64,000 nt of DNA from Pirellulales bacterium (GTDB lineage Bacteria > Planctomycetota > Planctomycetia > Pirellulales > JAEUIK01). The notes beneath the pieces were generated by a model. That model ran no database searches. It saw only the letters and a list, made by a program, of their open reading frames with translations, and was not told the origin of the DNA. A program made the position numbers and the translations under genes. Positions 33,773 through 42,669 of this stretch are shown one piece after another (positions within the stretch are counted from its first letter, which is position 1; each line of letters starts with the position of its first letter). The stretch lies in the NCBI GenBank assembly GCA_019745975.1, contig JAIESQ010000069.1, forward strand, positions 1 through 64,000, given 5' to 3'.

Positions 33773-34852
33773 TCACGAGCGTTCTCCGGCAGGCACTCGC
33801 GGCAGCGAGGGGCGCCGCGCGCGGCGGAACAGGAAGAGGGCCGCCGCAGCCAGGCCGAGACAGCCAAGCGCGAGTGTCGACGGCTCGGGCACGATTGCCA
33901 CGCGGAACCCGACACTGGCAAACCCGCTCCCGGGCTCGCTGCCGGGCCGGGCAGAGGACTGCAAGGCGAGCGAGGGGTCGGCAAACGCACCCCCCCGCGT
34001 GCCCCGAATCGAGGGAAGCGAGGGGCTGAGCAAGGCTTCGTTCCACTCCCACAAGTTACCGCCCTGGTCGGACGTGCCGTAGAAACTTCGGCTCAAAGGG
34101 CCGGCGCTGCCCACCGTCGTCACGTTGCCATCCTGGCTATTCCAATCCGCTCCTCGGTCGTAGTTGGCCACGTTGGTTCCTGGGTTACTGATGTTGCCGG
34201 TCACGTCGGCTGAAGCCATGGCGGGAGCGCTATCACTCATCGTCGGGTAGAGCCAATAGTGGTCGTCGCCTGCCGGCCCTCCCTCGGTCGCAGTCCGCGG
34301 ATCGTAGTAGGCCGCCTTGTACCACTCGTTCTCGCTGGGCAGGAACCAAGTCGCGCCGGCGTTGCGGGTGATGGTCAGGAAGTTGGTGGGAACAGTCGTG
34401 CCACCCAACAGCGTATAGGCACCGGTTTCCGTGTCACCGGCTCCCTGCCCATTGTGCAGCCAGTTGGCAAAGCGGATCGCGCTGTACCAAAACACAAAAT
34501 TCACCGGCTTATCGGCCATGTTGGGCTTGGTGGTGTAGCTGTAGCTGCCACTGACGCCGCTGCGCGTGATCCCACCGCGGGCATCGCTGTCCATGGACGT
34601 GGTCCAGAGGGTCAACGCTCCGGTGGCCGCCTTGAAATTCAAGAATTCGGCGTACTGCGCGTTCGTCACTTCGGTCGTGCCGATGCGGTAGTCGTAGCTG
34701 ACTGCGCCGTAGTGATTACCCGTCAGTAGGTCGGGGGCGTTGCCCGGGTTGCCAACCGGCACGGTGGGGATGGTGATGGCCGACGCCGTGATGGGCGTGA
34801 GAATTGAGGTCAGCCAAGAAAGGAAGGCGGCGAGCCTGATGAAGTTAGCCAA
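33773..34852 (-). CDS. PEP-CTERM protein with formylglycine-enzyme (SUMF1)-like domain
   Basis: A 359-residue exported protein. A signal peptide (FIRLAAFLSWLTSILTPITASA) leads into an SUMF1/FGE-sulfatase-like domain, with IGTTEVTNAQYAEFLN near 55, FLPSENEWYKAAYYD near 170, and GGNLWEWNEALL...IRGTRGGAF near 265. It ends VPEPSTLALGCLGLAAAALFLFRRARR, a PEP-CTERM signal for processing by an exosortase. SUMF1-like domains in such proteins are usually non-catalytic or serve as binding modules. The gene ends 11 bases before another PEP-CTERM gene begins its end, both on the minus strand. Confidence 0.85.
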   Translation of the reverse strand: MANFIRLAAFLSWLTSILTPITASAITIPTVPVGNPGNAPDLLTGNHYGAVSYDYRIGTTEVTNAQYAEFLNFKAATGALTLWTTSMDSDARGGITRSGVSGSYSYTTKPNMADKPVNFVFWYSAIRFANWLHNGQGAGDTETGAYTLLGGTTVPTNFLTITRNAGATWFLPSENEWYKAAYYDPRTATEGGPAGDDHYWLYPTMSDSAPAMASADVTGNISNPGTNVANYDRGADWNSQDGNVTTVGSAGPLSRSFYGTSDQGGNLWEWNEALLSPSLPSIRGTRGGAFADPSLALQSSARPGSEPGSGFASVGFRVAIVPEPSTLALGCLGLAAAALFLFRRARRPSLPRVPAGERS

Positions 34853-34863
34853 TCGATCACCTG

Positions 34864-36435
34864 TCAGGACTGTCTTCGCGAAAGACCACGACGAGCGACG
34901 GAAAGTAGAAGAGCACTGAAGCCAAACCCCGCCAGCGCGAGCGTCGACGGCTCGGGCACGCCGGCCAATGCGACGTTGTCGATCCAGACTTCGGAATTGA
35001 TCGCACCGTCAAAGCTGAAATCGAGAAGGATGTCGGTGCGGTTCTGGAACAGCGGATTGGTGAGGTCGAGGTGGAAGTTCTGGAACGCGCCTGATAGGGT
35101 GCCGGGAGCGTTGAGCGTGGCCAGAAGCTGGCCGTCGAGCGACACCTTAAGAACGCCGGTCGTCGTGCGAAACTGATAGGCGAAGTCCAGCGCATTGCCG
35201 CTCGTGAACGTGTCCAGGTACTGGTCGATGATGGCTACGTGGCCCAGATACAGATCTTCCCAGACCTGTAATTTGCCCGCCCATTCACCGCCCCCGAGTG
35301 ACACCGCGTCGGCGATGCCGCCGCCCTTGGGCGACCAGCCGATCAGGTCACCTCGTTGAAAATCGAAATTGTGGATCAGTCCCGGCTCGGCCTCTGGGAT
35401 TGCCAGATAGGCTCGAGTGTGCCCATCCGCCAACTCCCCATAGCCGACGATCCAACCCTTGTCGTTGATGGCGTGGGCGTCGGCCAGATACAGTCCCGAG
35501 CCTGGATTAGCCAGCGAATTGAGGTCGTAGAAGGTTCCATCCTTGTTGATCATCGCCTGGGAGAAATGAAAGCCTCCGCCTGGAATGGCCGCACCAGGAC
35601 GCGTGTATCCGACAACTTCGCCGCGGTTGTTGATATCGCCCATCGCCCCGGTACCGGGATTCACGGCCGTCGTCGTTCCGGTCCGATAGTTCCAGACGTA
35701 ATACGTGCTGCCGAATTCTCCTTGCCCGATGATCGCTTGATAATTGTCGTTCAGCCCCACGGTGGCAGGATCGCCTGATGGGCGAATCGAGCTTACTCCT
35801 GGAACTGCCGGCAGCAGGGGGTCTCCGCCATGCTGAACGTATGCATAGTCACTGCCTCCACCGATCAACTTGCCGCCAAAATGCCCGCGCTCGTTGAGAG
35901 CAAATGCGTTGGCATTCTCCTTTAGAATTTGCGGAGCCGCGGGATACAGCGACCCAATAGGCTGACGCATTCCGTAGTTCTTCAGGTTTGTGCCTGTAAA
36001 AGAACTCACGAGCCAATCGCTATTACTCACGGAAAACCATTCGGCGTACGGGTTGCCATTGACTTGCATATACGCAGATGAAAGCGGGCTCGCAAGGTAC
36101 CCGTACGTAGTCCCATTTGTGGCCACACTCGACCCCACAGCCAAGCCATCGTTTCTGATCGAGTAGAATTGCGCCCTGGGCCCACCGCCAGTGACCTTGT
36201 CATACGTCACACCATTGGACCAAATGAACGCATGGTGGTTCGACGTCGTTCCGCTCCAGCCGACGACGTATCCATTGTCGCTCAGGCCAAGTGCTCGGCT
36301 GTCAGTGCCGAAGACGGCACCCAGATCGGTCACGTTGTAATGCGGTGGATCAGCGGCCCGCGAGTGCCATGGCGTGCCCGCGATGATTACCATTCCGAGG
36401 GCAAGGCACCGAACGACTGAGCGTGGGTTCTGCAT
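34864..36435 (-). CDS. PEP-CTERM protein with HAF-type repeats
   Basis: A 523-residue exported protein starting at the ATG at 36435 (signal peptide LALGMVIIAGTPWHSRAA). The N-terminal two-thirds carry HAF-like repeats, with YNVTDLGAVFGTDSRALGLSDNGYVVGWS and later GDINNRGEVVGYTRPGA and AHAINDKGWIVGYGE. A C-terminal beta domain (about residues 370-490) precedes VPEPSTLALAGFGFSALLLSVARRGLSRRQS, the PEP-CTERM tail. It is likely exported and anchored or released by an exosortase; role unknown. Same strand and 11 bases from the SUMF1-like gene, so co-transcription is likely. Confidence 0.8.
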   Translation of the reverse strand: MQNPRSVVRCLALGMVIIAGTPWHSRAADPPHYNVTDLGAVFGTDSRALGLSDNGYVVGWSGTTSNHHAFIWSNGVTYDKVTGGGPRAQFYSIRNDGLAVGSSVATNGTTYGYLASPLSSAYMQVNGNPYAEWFSVSNSDWLVSSFTGTNLKNYGMRQPIGSLYPAAPQILKENANAFALNERGHFGGKLIGGGSDYAYVQHGGDPLLPAVPGVSSIRPSGDPATVGLNDNYQAIIGQGEFGSTYYVWNYRTGTTTAVNPGTGAMGDINNRGEVVGYTRPGAAIPGGGFHFSQAMINKDGTFYDLNSLANPGSGLYLADAHAINDKGWIVGYGELADGHTRAYLAIPEAEPGLIHNFDFQRGDLIGWSPKGGGIADAVSLGGGEWAGKLQVWEDLYLGHVAIIDQYLDTFTSGNALDFAYQFRTTTGVLKVSLDGQLLATLNAPGTLSGAFQNFHLDLTNPLFQNRTDILLDFSFDGAINSEVWIDNVALAGVPEPSTLALAGFGFSALLLSVARRGLSRRQS

Positions 36436-36696
36436 TAGGCACTCCAACGCGCCAGGCCAAAGTTGCCGCGGACCGTCGGGGAAAGAGCGCGCGCCACCGC
36501 GAACCGCGCAGAAGCTGGCCCCTATGCCCAAGGAGCGTCAAAACCCAGGCCAATCGAACGCGAAAAATGTTGGCGGCCGACTTTTTTGCCAGATTGTTAC
36601 TCCCGGGGGCCTCAGGTATCCTCATTCATGGCCATAAGTAGCTGAAGCCAAACGGCATAGCGTCGAGAAATTCAGCGTCCTGCGGTGAGTTTGCGA

Positions 36697-37335
36697 ATGG
36701 GTCGCTCCCGGCGAAAAATGCTGCCTTCTTCGCGCCGCGTCGAACCCCTCATCGCCGCCGCCCGCGATGGTTCCGATCTGGCCCTCGGCCAGTTGCTCAA
36801 CGCCTACCGGCCGTTTCTTCTTTCTGTCGCTGCGGAGGAATTTGATTCCAAGCTCAAAGCGAAAGCTGGACCGTCGGACGTGGTTCAGGACACATTCATC
36901 GAGGCACAACGCGACTTTGGCAAGTTCAAGTCCGACTCGGCAGAGGAACTACGGATCTGGCTGCACACACTTTTGATGAACAACCTGGTGGATCTCAGAA
37001 GGCGGTATCTGCGTGCGGCAAAGCGCCAAGTGCGTCGGGAGCGCCCCCTTGGTGTCGCTGACTCGAAAGCTATTGTCCGCGAACTCGTCGCGAACAATGG
37101 CCAATCGCCGAGTCGCCAAGCGGTCTCGCGTGAGGAGCTGGCCTGCGTCGAAGCAGCGCTCGGCCGCCTTCCTCCTGCCTATCGCCAAGCGATCATTATG
37201 CGCAGCCAGGAGCGCCAGTCCTTTACTGAAATCGGCCAGGCGATCGGAAAATCATCGGCAGCAGCGCGGATGCTGTGGAAACGTGCCATGCTGAAGCTCA
37301 AACGCGAACTGGGAGCAAGTCATGGCGACCAATGA
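36697..37335 (+). CDS. ECF-type RNA polymerase sigma factor
   Basis: A 212-residue ECF sigma factor of the planctomycete kind. Region 2 runs PLIAAARDGSDLALGQLLNAYRPFLLSVAAEEF to GPSDVVQDTFIEAQRDFGKF, and region 4 is LPPAYRQAIIMRSQERQSFTEIGQAIGKSSAAARMLWKRAMLKL. Such sigma factors are usually paired with Ser/Thr kinases in planctomycetes; the kinase gene overlaps its end by 14 bases. No zinc anti-sigma partner is seen. I use the ATG at 36697 (GGTGA just upstream); a GTG at 36685 is possible. Confidence 0.85.
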   Translation: MGRSRRKMLPSSRRVEPLIAAARDGSDLALGQLLNAYRPFLLSVAAEEFDSKLKAKAGPSDVVQDTFIEAQRDFGKFKSDSAEELRIWLHTLLMNNLVDLRRRYLRAAKRQVRRERPLGVADSKAIVRELVANNGQSPSRQAVSREELACVEAALGRLPPAYRQAIIMRSQERQSFTEIGQAIGKSSAAARMLWKRAMLKLKRELGASHGDQ

Positions 37336-40039
37336 GTCCGGTATGCGTCCACCGGCCAATCAAAACGAACTGGCAAGTTGGCTGGTTCGCGAGATGGCGG
37401 CTGCAGTGGAACAACCGTCCAGTTTTGGTGCTTCAAGGGAATCAACGAGTCGCGTGATCGAGGACTGCGTCGAGCTTCTGAGCCGGATCTGGCCATTGGA
37501 TGAAGAAGACTCCTCAGAGCGTTTGTCAGCTTCGAGCACACCAGCAGGAGACATCGACCCAAGACTGCCAAACTGCGGCATTTCGCCGCCCGCACGGGCG
37601 GGCGAATGTGTGGGGCGATTTGAGGTTCGTCGCGCGCTAGGCCATGGCGGATTCGGGGTCGTTTTTCTTGTCTTTGATCCACGCTTGAATCGCGAGGCTG
37701 CACTTAAGATTCCGCGGCCGGAGATCCTCGTTTCGCCGATACTGAGGCAGCGGTTTCTTCGTGAAGCACAGGCGGCCGCCATTCTCGACCACCCGGGGAT
37801 TGTGTCGATCTACGAAACCGGAGAGATTGGGCCAGTCGGCTACATCCTGAGTGCCTACTGCAATGGTCCGACCCTGGCAAAATGGCTGGCTGACCAGGAG
37901 GAGGCTGTTTCTCCACGAACGGCCGCTCGAATCGTCGAAAGCTTGGCCGACGCCGTGCACCACGCGCACAGTCGAGGCGTTTTGCACCGCGACATCAAGC
38001 CATCTAACGTGCTGCTAGAGCCGGTCAGCGAAGAGCGCAAGGATAGTTTATTGTTCCATCCGCGCCTCAGCGATTTCGGCTTGGCCAAGCGAATCGGCGA
38101 ATCAGGCGAAGAAACCAGACGTGGAACGATCCTCGGCACGCCGCGCTATATGGCGCCCGAGCAAGCAGCGGGGGACGATCGCACCGTCGGAGTACAGACC
38201 GACGTGTACGCATTGGGCGTCATCCTATATGAACTACTGACCGGAAGGCCGCCGTTTGTCGGTCCCACCGACAGCGAGACCCTCCGCATGATTAGCAACC
38301 ACGAGCTAACGCCGGCCGATTTGCGGGCGCGACAGGTTCCGCGCGATCTAGCGACGATTGCACTGAAGTGCCTGGAGAAGGAGCAGCAGGCGCGTTACCA
38401 ATCGGCCCGAGAATTGGCCGACGACCTGCGGCGTTTTCTGTCGGGCGAGCCCGTGCTGGCTCGCGCCATTGGGTTCCCTGAGCGTCTGGTGCGCTGGTGC
38501 CGAAGGCGGCCTGTGGTCGCCGGGCTCTCGGCAGGATTGGCAGCTGCGATTGTTCTGGGAACCACTGTCGCTGCCTCGCAATGGTTCCGCGCCGAGCAGA
38601 ACCTCATTCAAGCGAAAGCCGAAGCGAACCGGGCCGAAGCCAATCTGCAGCAAGCCGAAAGCGCACTGTTGGACCTATCATGGATGGTCGAGGAGAGCGC
38701 CCTTTGGGCCCAAGAGAGCAGTTCGTTCCGCGACACGGTGCACCAGAGGCTGGCCGACTATGATAAGCACGCGGCGGCGCAGCGAGACGGCGCCGGCAAA
38801 AGCTCGCCCATGCTGGCAGCGAGTTACTCTTTCGCTGCACGAAATGCGGCTATCTCGGGCGACTTTAAGTTGGCCGACGAAAACTTCCGCCGCAGCCTCA
38901 AGGTCTGGCGCGAAATTGTCGCGGCGAATCCCGAGAGATCCGACTACCAAAGGGGAACAGCATTGTGCCTCTTCAATTATCTCTTGGTGCTCCGCCAGCA
39001 GGGCCGGACGGCTGGGCAAACGGATGGTGTCGACGCTGTGCGAAGGCAGGTCGCTGACTTCGCCAATCAAGATCGGCTTTCTGGGCGGTCGTTGTCCGCC
39101 GTCGTCGGTTTACTGCTTGAACGCGGGAACACGCTCTACAACGATCATCGCGTGCAAGAGGCGCTGGACGCGCAGGAGCTGGGACTGGTTGCTGCCAATG
39201 AGCTGCGCTCCAGATTTCCGCAGGAACCTGAATTCTTGTTTTTCGAGGGGCAGTTCTGGCGCCTGATTGGAAATAGTAAACGTCGGTTACGCGATGGAGT
39301 GGGGGCCGGAGACGCTTTGAATCATGCAAGGCAGTCATTTGAAGAGCTGGTCAAACTTACACCCGATCATCAGAAACACTGTGAAGAGCTGGTCGAGACG
39401 TACCGCGCAATTGCGGTACACTTCCGTGAAAGCAAAGAGTCGGCTGCGGCAATTGAACCATTGCAGTCGGGCGTCTCCTTTTGCGAACAGCTCGTATCGA
39501 GAAACCCAAGCGATAATCTCTTGCACATTCGCTTGGGAGCCCTGTTGCGCGAATTGGCGCTTGCTCAACTCGCGACTGGCCAGAAGCAGGAGTCGCTTGA
39601 TTCGTTCGCGCGATGCCGCGAGGTCTGGTTCGAGGCAAATAAGCGCGACGGCGGCATCCCCGACCACAATCTTCGAGAACTCGCGTATGCATGCCATCAA
39701 GCGGGGACAGTCGCAAGCCAGTTGGGCCAGCATTCAACGGCCCGCCGAGCATTCGCCGATGCAGTCGACGCGTTTCGACTGGCATCTGATCGCGTCAAAC
39801 TGGGAGCGAAAGGCGACATCGCCCGGGGGGAGTCTCATATGAGACTGGGAGACTATCAGCGCAAGGCTGGCGAAAATGACGCCGCGATCGAATCATATAA
39901 GCAGGCATTCACGTTCCTTGAGCCCTTGGCGAAGCAACGCATCAACCCACAAGTCGTCGATTGGTACGAGAAGAGTCGCAGAATTATCGATGATTTGAAT
40001 GGCGACCAGGTCACAAATTCGGAGGCCCATGCGAAGTAG
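37322..40039 (+). CDS. Serine/threonine protein kinase with TPR-like C-terminal region
   Basis: A 905-residue kinase anchored by a single membrane helix. The kinase domain spans about 98-355, with the Gly loop GHGGFGVVF, the catalytic HRDIKPSNVLL (Asp about 223), DFG in LSDFGLAKR near 251, and PRYMAPEQAAG near 276, a typical bacterial Hanks-type kinase. The helix VVAGLSAGLAAAIVLGTTVAA is near 398. Beyond it, about 500 residues of helical repeats (FKLADENFRRSLKVWREI, KSAAIEPLQSGVSFCEQL, SLDSFARCREVWFEA) face the outside or periplasm. It probably controls the overlapping ECF sigma factor gene product by phosphorylation (inference). Confidence 0.92.
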   Translation: MATNESGMRPPANQNELASWLVREMAAAVEQPSSFGASRESTSRVIEDCVELLSRIWPLDEEDSSERLSASSTPAGDIDPRLPNCGISPPARAGECVGRFEVRRALGHGGFGVVFLVFDPRLNREAALKIPRPEILVSPILRQRFLREAQAAAILDHPGIVSIYETGEIGPVGYILSAYCNGPTLAKWLADQEEAVSPRTAARIVESLADAVHHAHSRGVLHRDIKPSNVLLEPVSEERKDSLLFHPRLSDFGLAKRIGESGEETRRGTILGTPRYMAPEQAAGDDRTVGVQTDVYALGVILYELLTGRPPFVGPTDSETLRMISNHELTPADLRARQVPRDLATIALKCLEKEQQARYQSARELADDLRRFLSGEPVLARAIGFPERLVRWCRRRPVVAGLSAGLAAAIVLGTTVAASQWFRAEQNLIQAKAEANRAEANLQQAESALLDLSWMVEESALWAQESSSFRDTVHQRLADYDKHAAAQRDGAGKSSPMLAASYSFAARNAAISGDFKLADENFRRSLKVWREIVAANPERSDYQRGTALCLFNYLLVLRQQGRTAGQTDGVDAVRRQVADFANQDRLSGRSLSAVVGLLLERGNTLYNDHRVQEALDAQELGLVAANELRSRFPQEPEFLFFEGQFWRLIGNSKRRLRDGVGAGDALNHARQSFEELVKLTPDHQKHCEELVETYRAIAVHFRESKESAAAIEPLQSGVSFCEQLVSRNPSDNLLHIRLGALLRELALAQLATGQKQESLDSFARCREVWFEANKRDGGIPDHNLRELAYACHQAGTVASQLGQHSTARRAFADAVDAFRLASDRVKLGAKGDIARGESHMRLGDYQRKAGENDAAIESYKQAFTFLEPLAKQRINPQVVDWYEKSRRIIDDLNGDQVTNSEAHAK

Positions 40040-40168
40040 GGCCAAGTCAGGCGTGAAAGACTTCGCAGAGTTTCGGTCGTGACGATCTTCCCTTCCTCAC
40101 ACTCCGTTCTGTTATGAGCAGGGGAGTAAGGACGGGCAGAACGAACAGTTCTGACGCGCTCCAATCCC

Positions 40169-40210
40169 AAGAGAGGTTCTTACTGCACTACCGAACCTCT
40201 CTCCATCTAC
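40169..40210 (+). repeat. Hairpin repeat, copy B
   Basis: Second copy of the 42-bp element at 33188-33229, same orientation. The perfect 10-bp stem is AGAGAGGTTC (40170-40179) with GAACCTCTCT (40193-40202), loop 13 bases, with loop differences from copy A. AGTTCTGA also precedes both copies. It lies 130 bases after the kinase gene. The rest of 40040-40420 has no gene I would support. Confidence 0.75.
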
Positions 40211-40420
40211 GCTGTTGCCGCGTCTTCAATAAAACGTCGTGGAGTAGGGTGCAATATGCGAGGCACTTTTGAGATTGAGCGTGCCGGCGCCCATTCAATC
40301 AAACGCCGTTTCGTCTGCCAGACCCCCCTAAAATCGTTCCTGCGAGACGTGGGCTCTTTTTCTGAAAAAATCTTGCGCCTAGACCTTGCGCATTCTGGCC
40401 CATCGTTTTAGTTACGTCAC

Positions 40421-40434
40421 GGGTCAAATGACCC
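40421..40434. promoter_or_regulatory. GGGTCA palindrome before a secreted-protein gene
   Basis: GGGTCA-AA-TGACCC, a perfect 6-bp inverted repeat about 40 bases before the ATG at 40475. It could be an operator for that gene; no -10 or -35 box is obvious. Confidence 0.35.
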
Positions 40435-40474
40435 AGAGTAGTACAAGCGTAACCTTTTTGTCGTAGGAGACCAT

Positions 40475-40819
40475 ATGCGTCGTAAGTCCTTGCACCTTGC
40501 CATTCTCGTCCTTTCGCTCCTCTTTTTCCCGAGCTATTCGTTCGCCGCCAACTGCAGTACGAATGTCTACATTTTCGCGGCCAGCAATACCTACGGCGAC
40601 ACGGCACACGTGCTGGACATGAACCCCACGAACTGCTCGAGCGCGTGCTCCGGTGGCAGGGCCTATATCGACATCGACGACAAGCAGCTCTACGCAATGG
40701 CGCTCATGGCCCAGGCCCAGGGCGGGCTGTGGCGCGTCGATTGGGTGACGGGGGCGTCGTCGAAGGGCAACTCCGTCTTGGGCAACTACACCTGCAAAGT
40801 CGTGTCCATAAGCTATTGA
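40475..40819 (+). CDS. Small secreted cysteine-containing protein
   Basis: A 114-residue exported protein with signal peptide SLHLAILVLSLLFFPSYSFAA. The mature part has four Cys (NCSTN, TNCSSAC, YTCK), which could form two disulfides. AGGAG lies seven bases before the ATG at 40475. Family not recognised. The next secreted-protein gene follows in the same direction. Confidence 0.62.
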   Translation: MRRKSLHLAILVLSLLFFPSYSFAANCSTNVYIFAASNTYGDTAHVLDMNPTNCSSACSGGRAYIDIDDKQLYAMALMAQAQGGLWRVDWVTGASSKGNSVLGNYTCKVVSISY

Positions 40820-40980
40820 CCGCTTGCTGCGTGACGGCGGGCACCCAAACGGGCATGCCCAGTCAGGCGCGCTACCTATGAGGAAGTGCGCCTGACGGGC
40901 TTCGCGACATGCGGGAGCCGTGTTGAAGAAAGGTCAATCACAGCTTCGACCGGCTGGGTCGAACTATCGGGGAGTACAAT

Positions 40981-41688
40981 ATGAGTCCAAAAGCCAAATG
41001 TTTGTTGCTGCTGAAGAGAACTGTCTTTGTGGCGTGCTTGGGGGTCCTCGCCGCGGCCTCGCCGGCGATCGCCGACTGCGGGCAGTCGTCGGTCACGGCG
41101 GTCGACTCCGACACGTGGATCGTGAACCTGGACGCCAAGGACATGCAGGCGTCGCCTTATCCCGACCCCGACCTGCCGATCACTCTGTCGCTCCCGGCGG
41201 GATACTACGAAATCACACCGATCAACGGGACGTACACGGCGCAGAGCTACGACTCCTCGGCCAATGATGGGTGGTTCTACACGTACAAAGTGTTCGTGGG
41301 GGACTCCGATGTGATGTGCAACTTCAGCTCCTACGTGGCGCTGTGCGACAGCGAGGTCGGGCAGGAGGTCGTGTACGAGGAAGTCGGTTTCCAAGCCAGC
41401 GCATCGGCGGCTTTGGCGGCCGCGTCGGTGCAGAATTTTACGCTCAACTCGGCCGCGGACGTGCAGATTACCTTTGCACGCACGGACAGTAACCCGTGCG
41501 ACAACGTAGGAGGTCTCTCGCTGCAGGTCGACAAGATTCCACAGAACACGCCGACGCCCACGCCGACCGCGACGGCCACGAGCACGCCCACGTCGACGCC
41601 GACTCCAACCAGCACGCCGACCGCGACGCCGACGCCGCAGACGGACTTCTACCCAATCGATCAGGCCGGTACGACCGTGGGGCTGTAG
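40981..41688 (+). CDS. Secreted protein with Thr-Pro linker
   Basis: A 235-residue exported protein. Signal peptide TVFVACLGVLAAASPAIA precedes a beta-rich domain with four or five Cys (ADCGQSS, VMCNFSSYVALCDSE, NPCDN), and then a repetitive Thr/Pro/Ala/Ser linker near residues 190-220, typical of surface-protein stalks. It ends QTDFYPIDQAGTTVGL without a recognisable anchor. The stalk implies a following domain that is absent, so the gene may be truncated. GGGGAG lies six bases before the ATG. Confidence 0.6.
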   Translation: MSPKAKCLLLLKRTVFVACLGVLAAASPAIADCGQSSVTAVDSDTWIVNLDAKDMQASPYPDPDLPITLSLPAGYYEITPINGTYTAQSYDSSANDGWFYTYKVFVGDSDVMCNFSSYVALCDSEVGQEVVYEEVGFQASASAALAAASVQNFTLNSAADVQITFARTDSNPCDNVGGLSLQVDKIPQNTPTPTPTATATSTPTSTPTPTSTPTATPTPQTDFYPIDQAGTTVGL

Positions 41689-41816
41689 ACGCCGGTTCTG
41701 CTCCTATTGCGGATACGGAGGGGAAAGGACACGATGTAGCGCCTCAAGCGGGCGATCGATTGAGCGCTGATTGGGGACGCTGCCGCGGCGCGCGGAGACA
41801 CAGAGTAGACGCGGCG

Positions 41817-41972
41817 TTAGGGGTGATTCGTAAGAGTCTTGGTTGCGGCCTTGGTCCAAGACCATTCACCGTACAAGATGAAGTCCCAGTTGCTTGCGAC
41901 AAACCAAGTGGACCCCAAGGTCCACAGCGTAACGAACACGATCGCCAGTACTGCTGCTATTCGCTCTTTCAT
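41817..41972 (-). CDS. 51-residue membrane protein, small ORF
   Basis: Too short for most gene callers. The ATG at 41972 is preceded by GGAG at a seven-base distance. The protein begins MKERIAAVLAIVFVTLW, continues TLGSTWFVASNWDFILYGEW, and ends TLTNHP at the TAA at 41817. It has one transmembrane helix followed by an aromatic, Trp-rich segment. I know no family. The flanking stretches 41689-41816 and 41973-42223 hold nothing I support. Confidence 0.55.
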   Translation of the reverse strand: MKERIAAVLAIVFVTLWTLGSTWFVASNWDFILYGEWSWTKAATKTLTNHP

Positions 41973-42223
41973 TGGTCAACTCCAAAAACGCGCATCTGCG
42001 ACACAGTGGCATGAATCGCGTCGTAAAGCAACCGCGACACGTGATCGCGGAGGCCCGCTGACGGCGTGCCCCAGAAGCGGCACCGTGCGTGGAGCCAAGG
42101 GCCCCCTACTTCACGAGAATTAGAATTCTCAGGCCGTAACTTATCGAAATCATTGGCTTTGTTTGGGCGAGTTTTGCAGCGGCAGCGCTTGCCAATGCCG
42201 AGCGGCCGTGCCATAGATGGCGG

Positions 42224-42556
42224 ATGGCCGACGACAAACCCTTACTCTTTGACGAGGCATCCAGAGCAACGCGCAAGGCACGAGAGCGTCGATTGCACGA
42301 ACTTGCCTGCACGTTCCCAGCCTTACGATCCGCGCTTCGGCAAGACGAGTGGCTTGATGTGTCAGGCCTCATGGATTTGGCCGAGGCCGACGCCCGATGC
42401 TCGTCGCATCATGCTGCACGCTTCATCCTTGCCGTTTGGAGCAAAAACGGCGAATCGAACGAGACGCCGTTTGACGCGATCGCGGCCTTGACCGTCTGGG
42501 ACGAAGAGCACCGGACAGCATTTCTCGCCTGGGCCAGCAAGCCGTGGTTTGATTAG
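42224..42556 (+). CDS. Hypothetical protein, paralogue pair member 1
   Basis: A 110-residue soluble protein of unknown function. Its C-terminal half (HHAARFILAVW...FDAIAALTVWDEEHRTAFLAWASKPWFD) aligns with that of the protein at 43230 (CSARFVLTVW...MEALGIWDIESHRAFLTWAANPWWA). The conserved Trp and Ala-Trp-Ala pattern suggests a small helical domain. The ATG at 42224 follows GGCGG. Confidence 0.6.
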   Translation: MADDKPLLFDEASRATRKARERRLHELACTFPALRSALRQDEWLDVSGLMDLAEADARCSSHHAARFILAVWSKNGESNETPFDAIAALTVWDEEHRTAFLAWASKPWFD

Positions 42557-42669
42557 GCTCCCAGAGCGCCACGGTTGCCGAGATCACTCTGGACGAGATC
42601 GAGCCGATCCGAATCCAGCCATGTGTGACGAGGCTTGCGTCACCAAGCCATCCGTGGGAACGATAAGGC

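Noticed and set aside
41544-41640. Repetitive sequence suggestive of a CRISPR or minisatellite
   Set aside because: It encodes the Thr-Pro linker of the secreted protein. Units are short, irregular and coding, without spacers.
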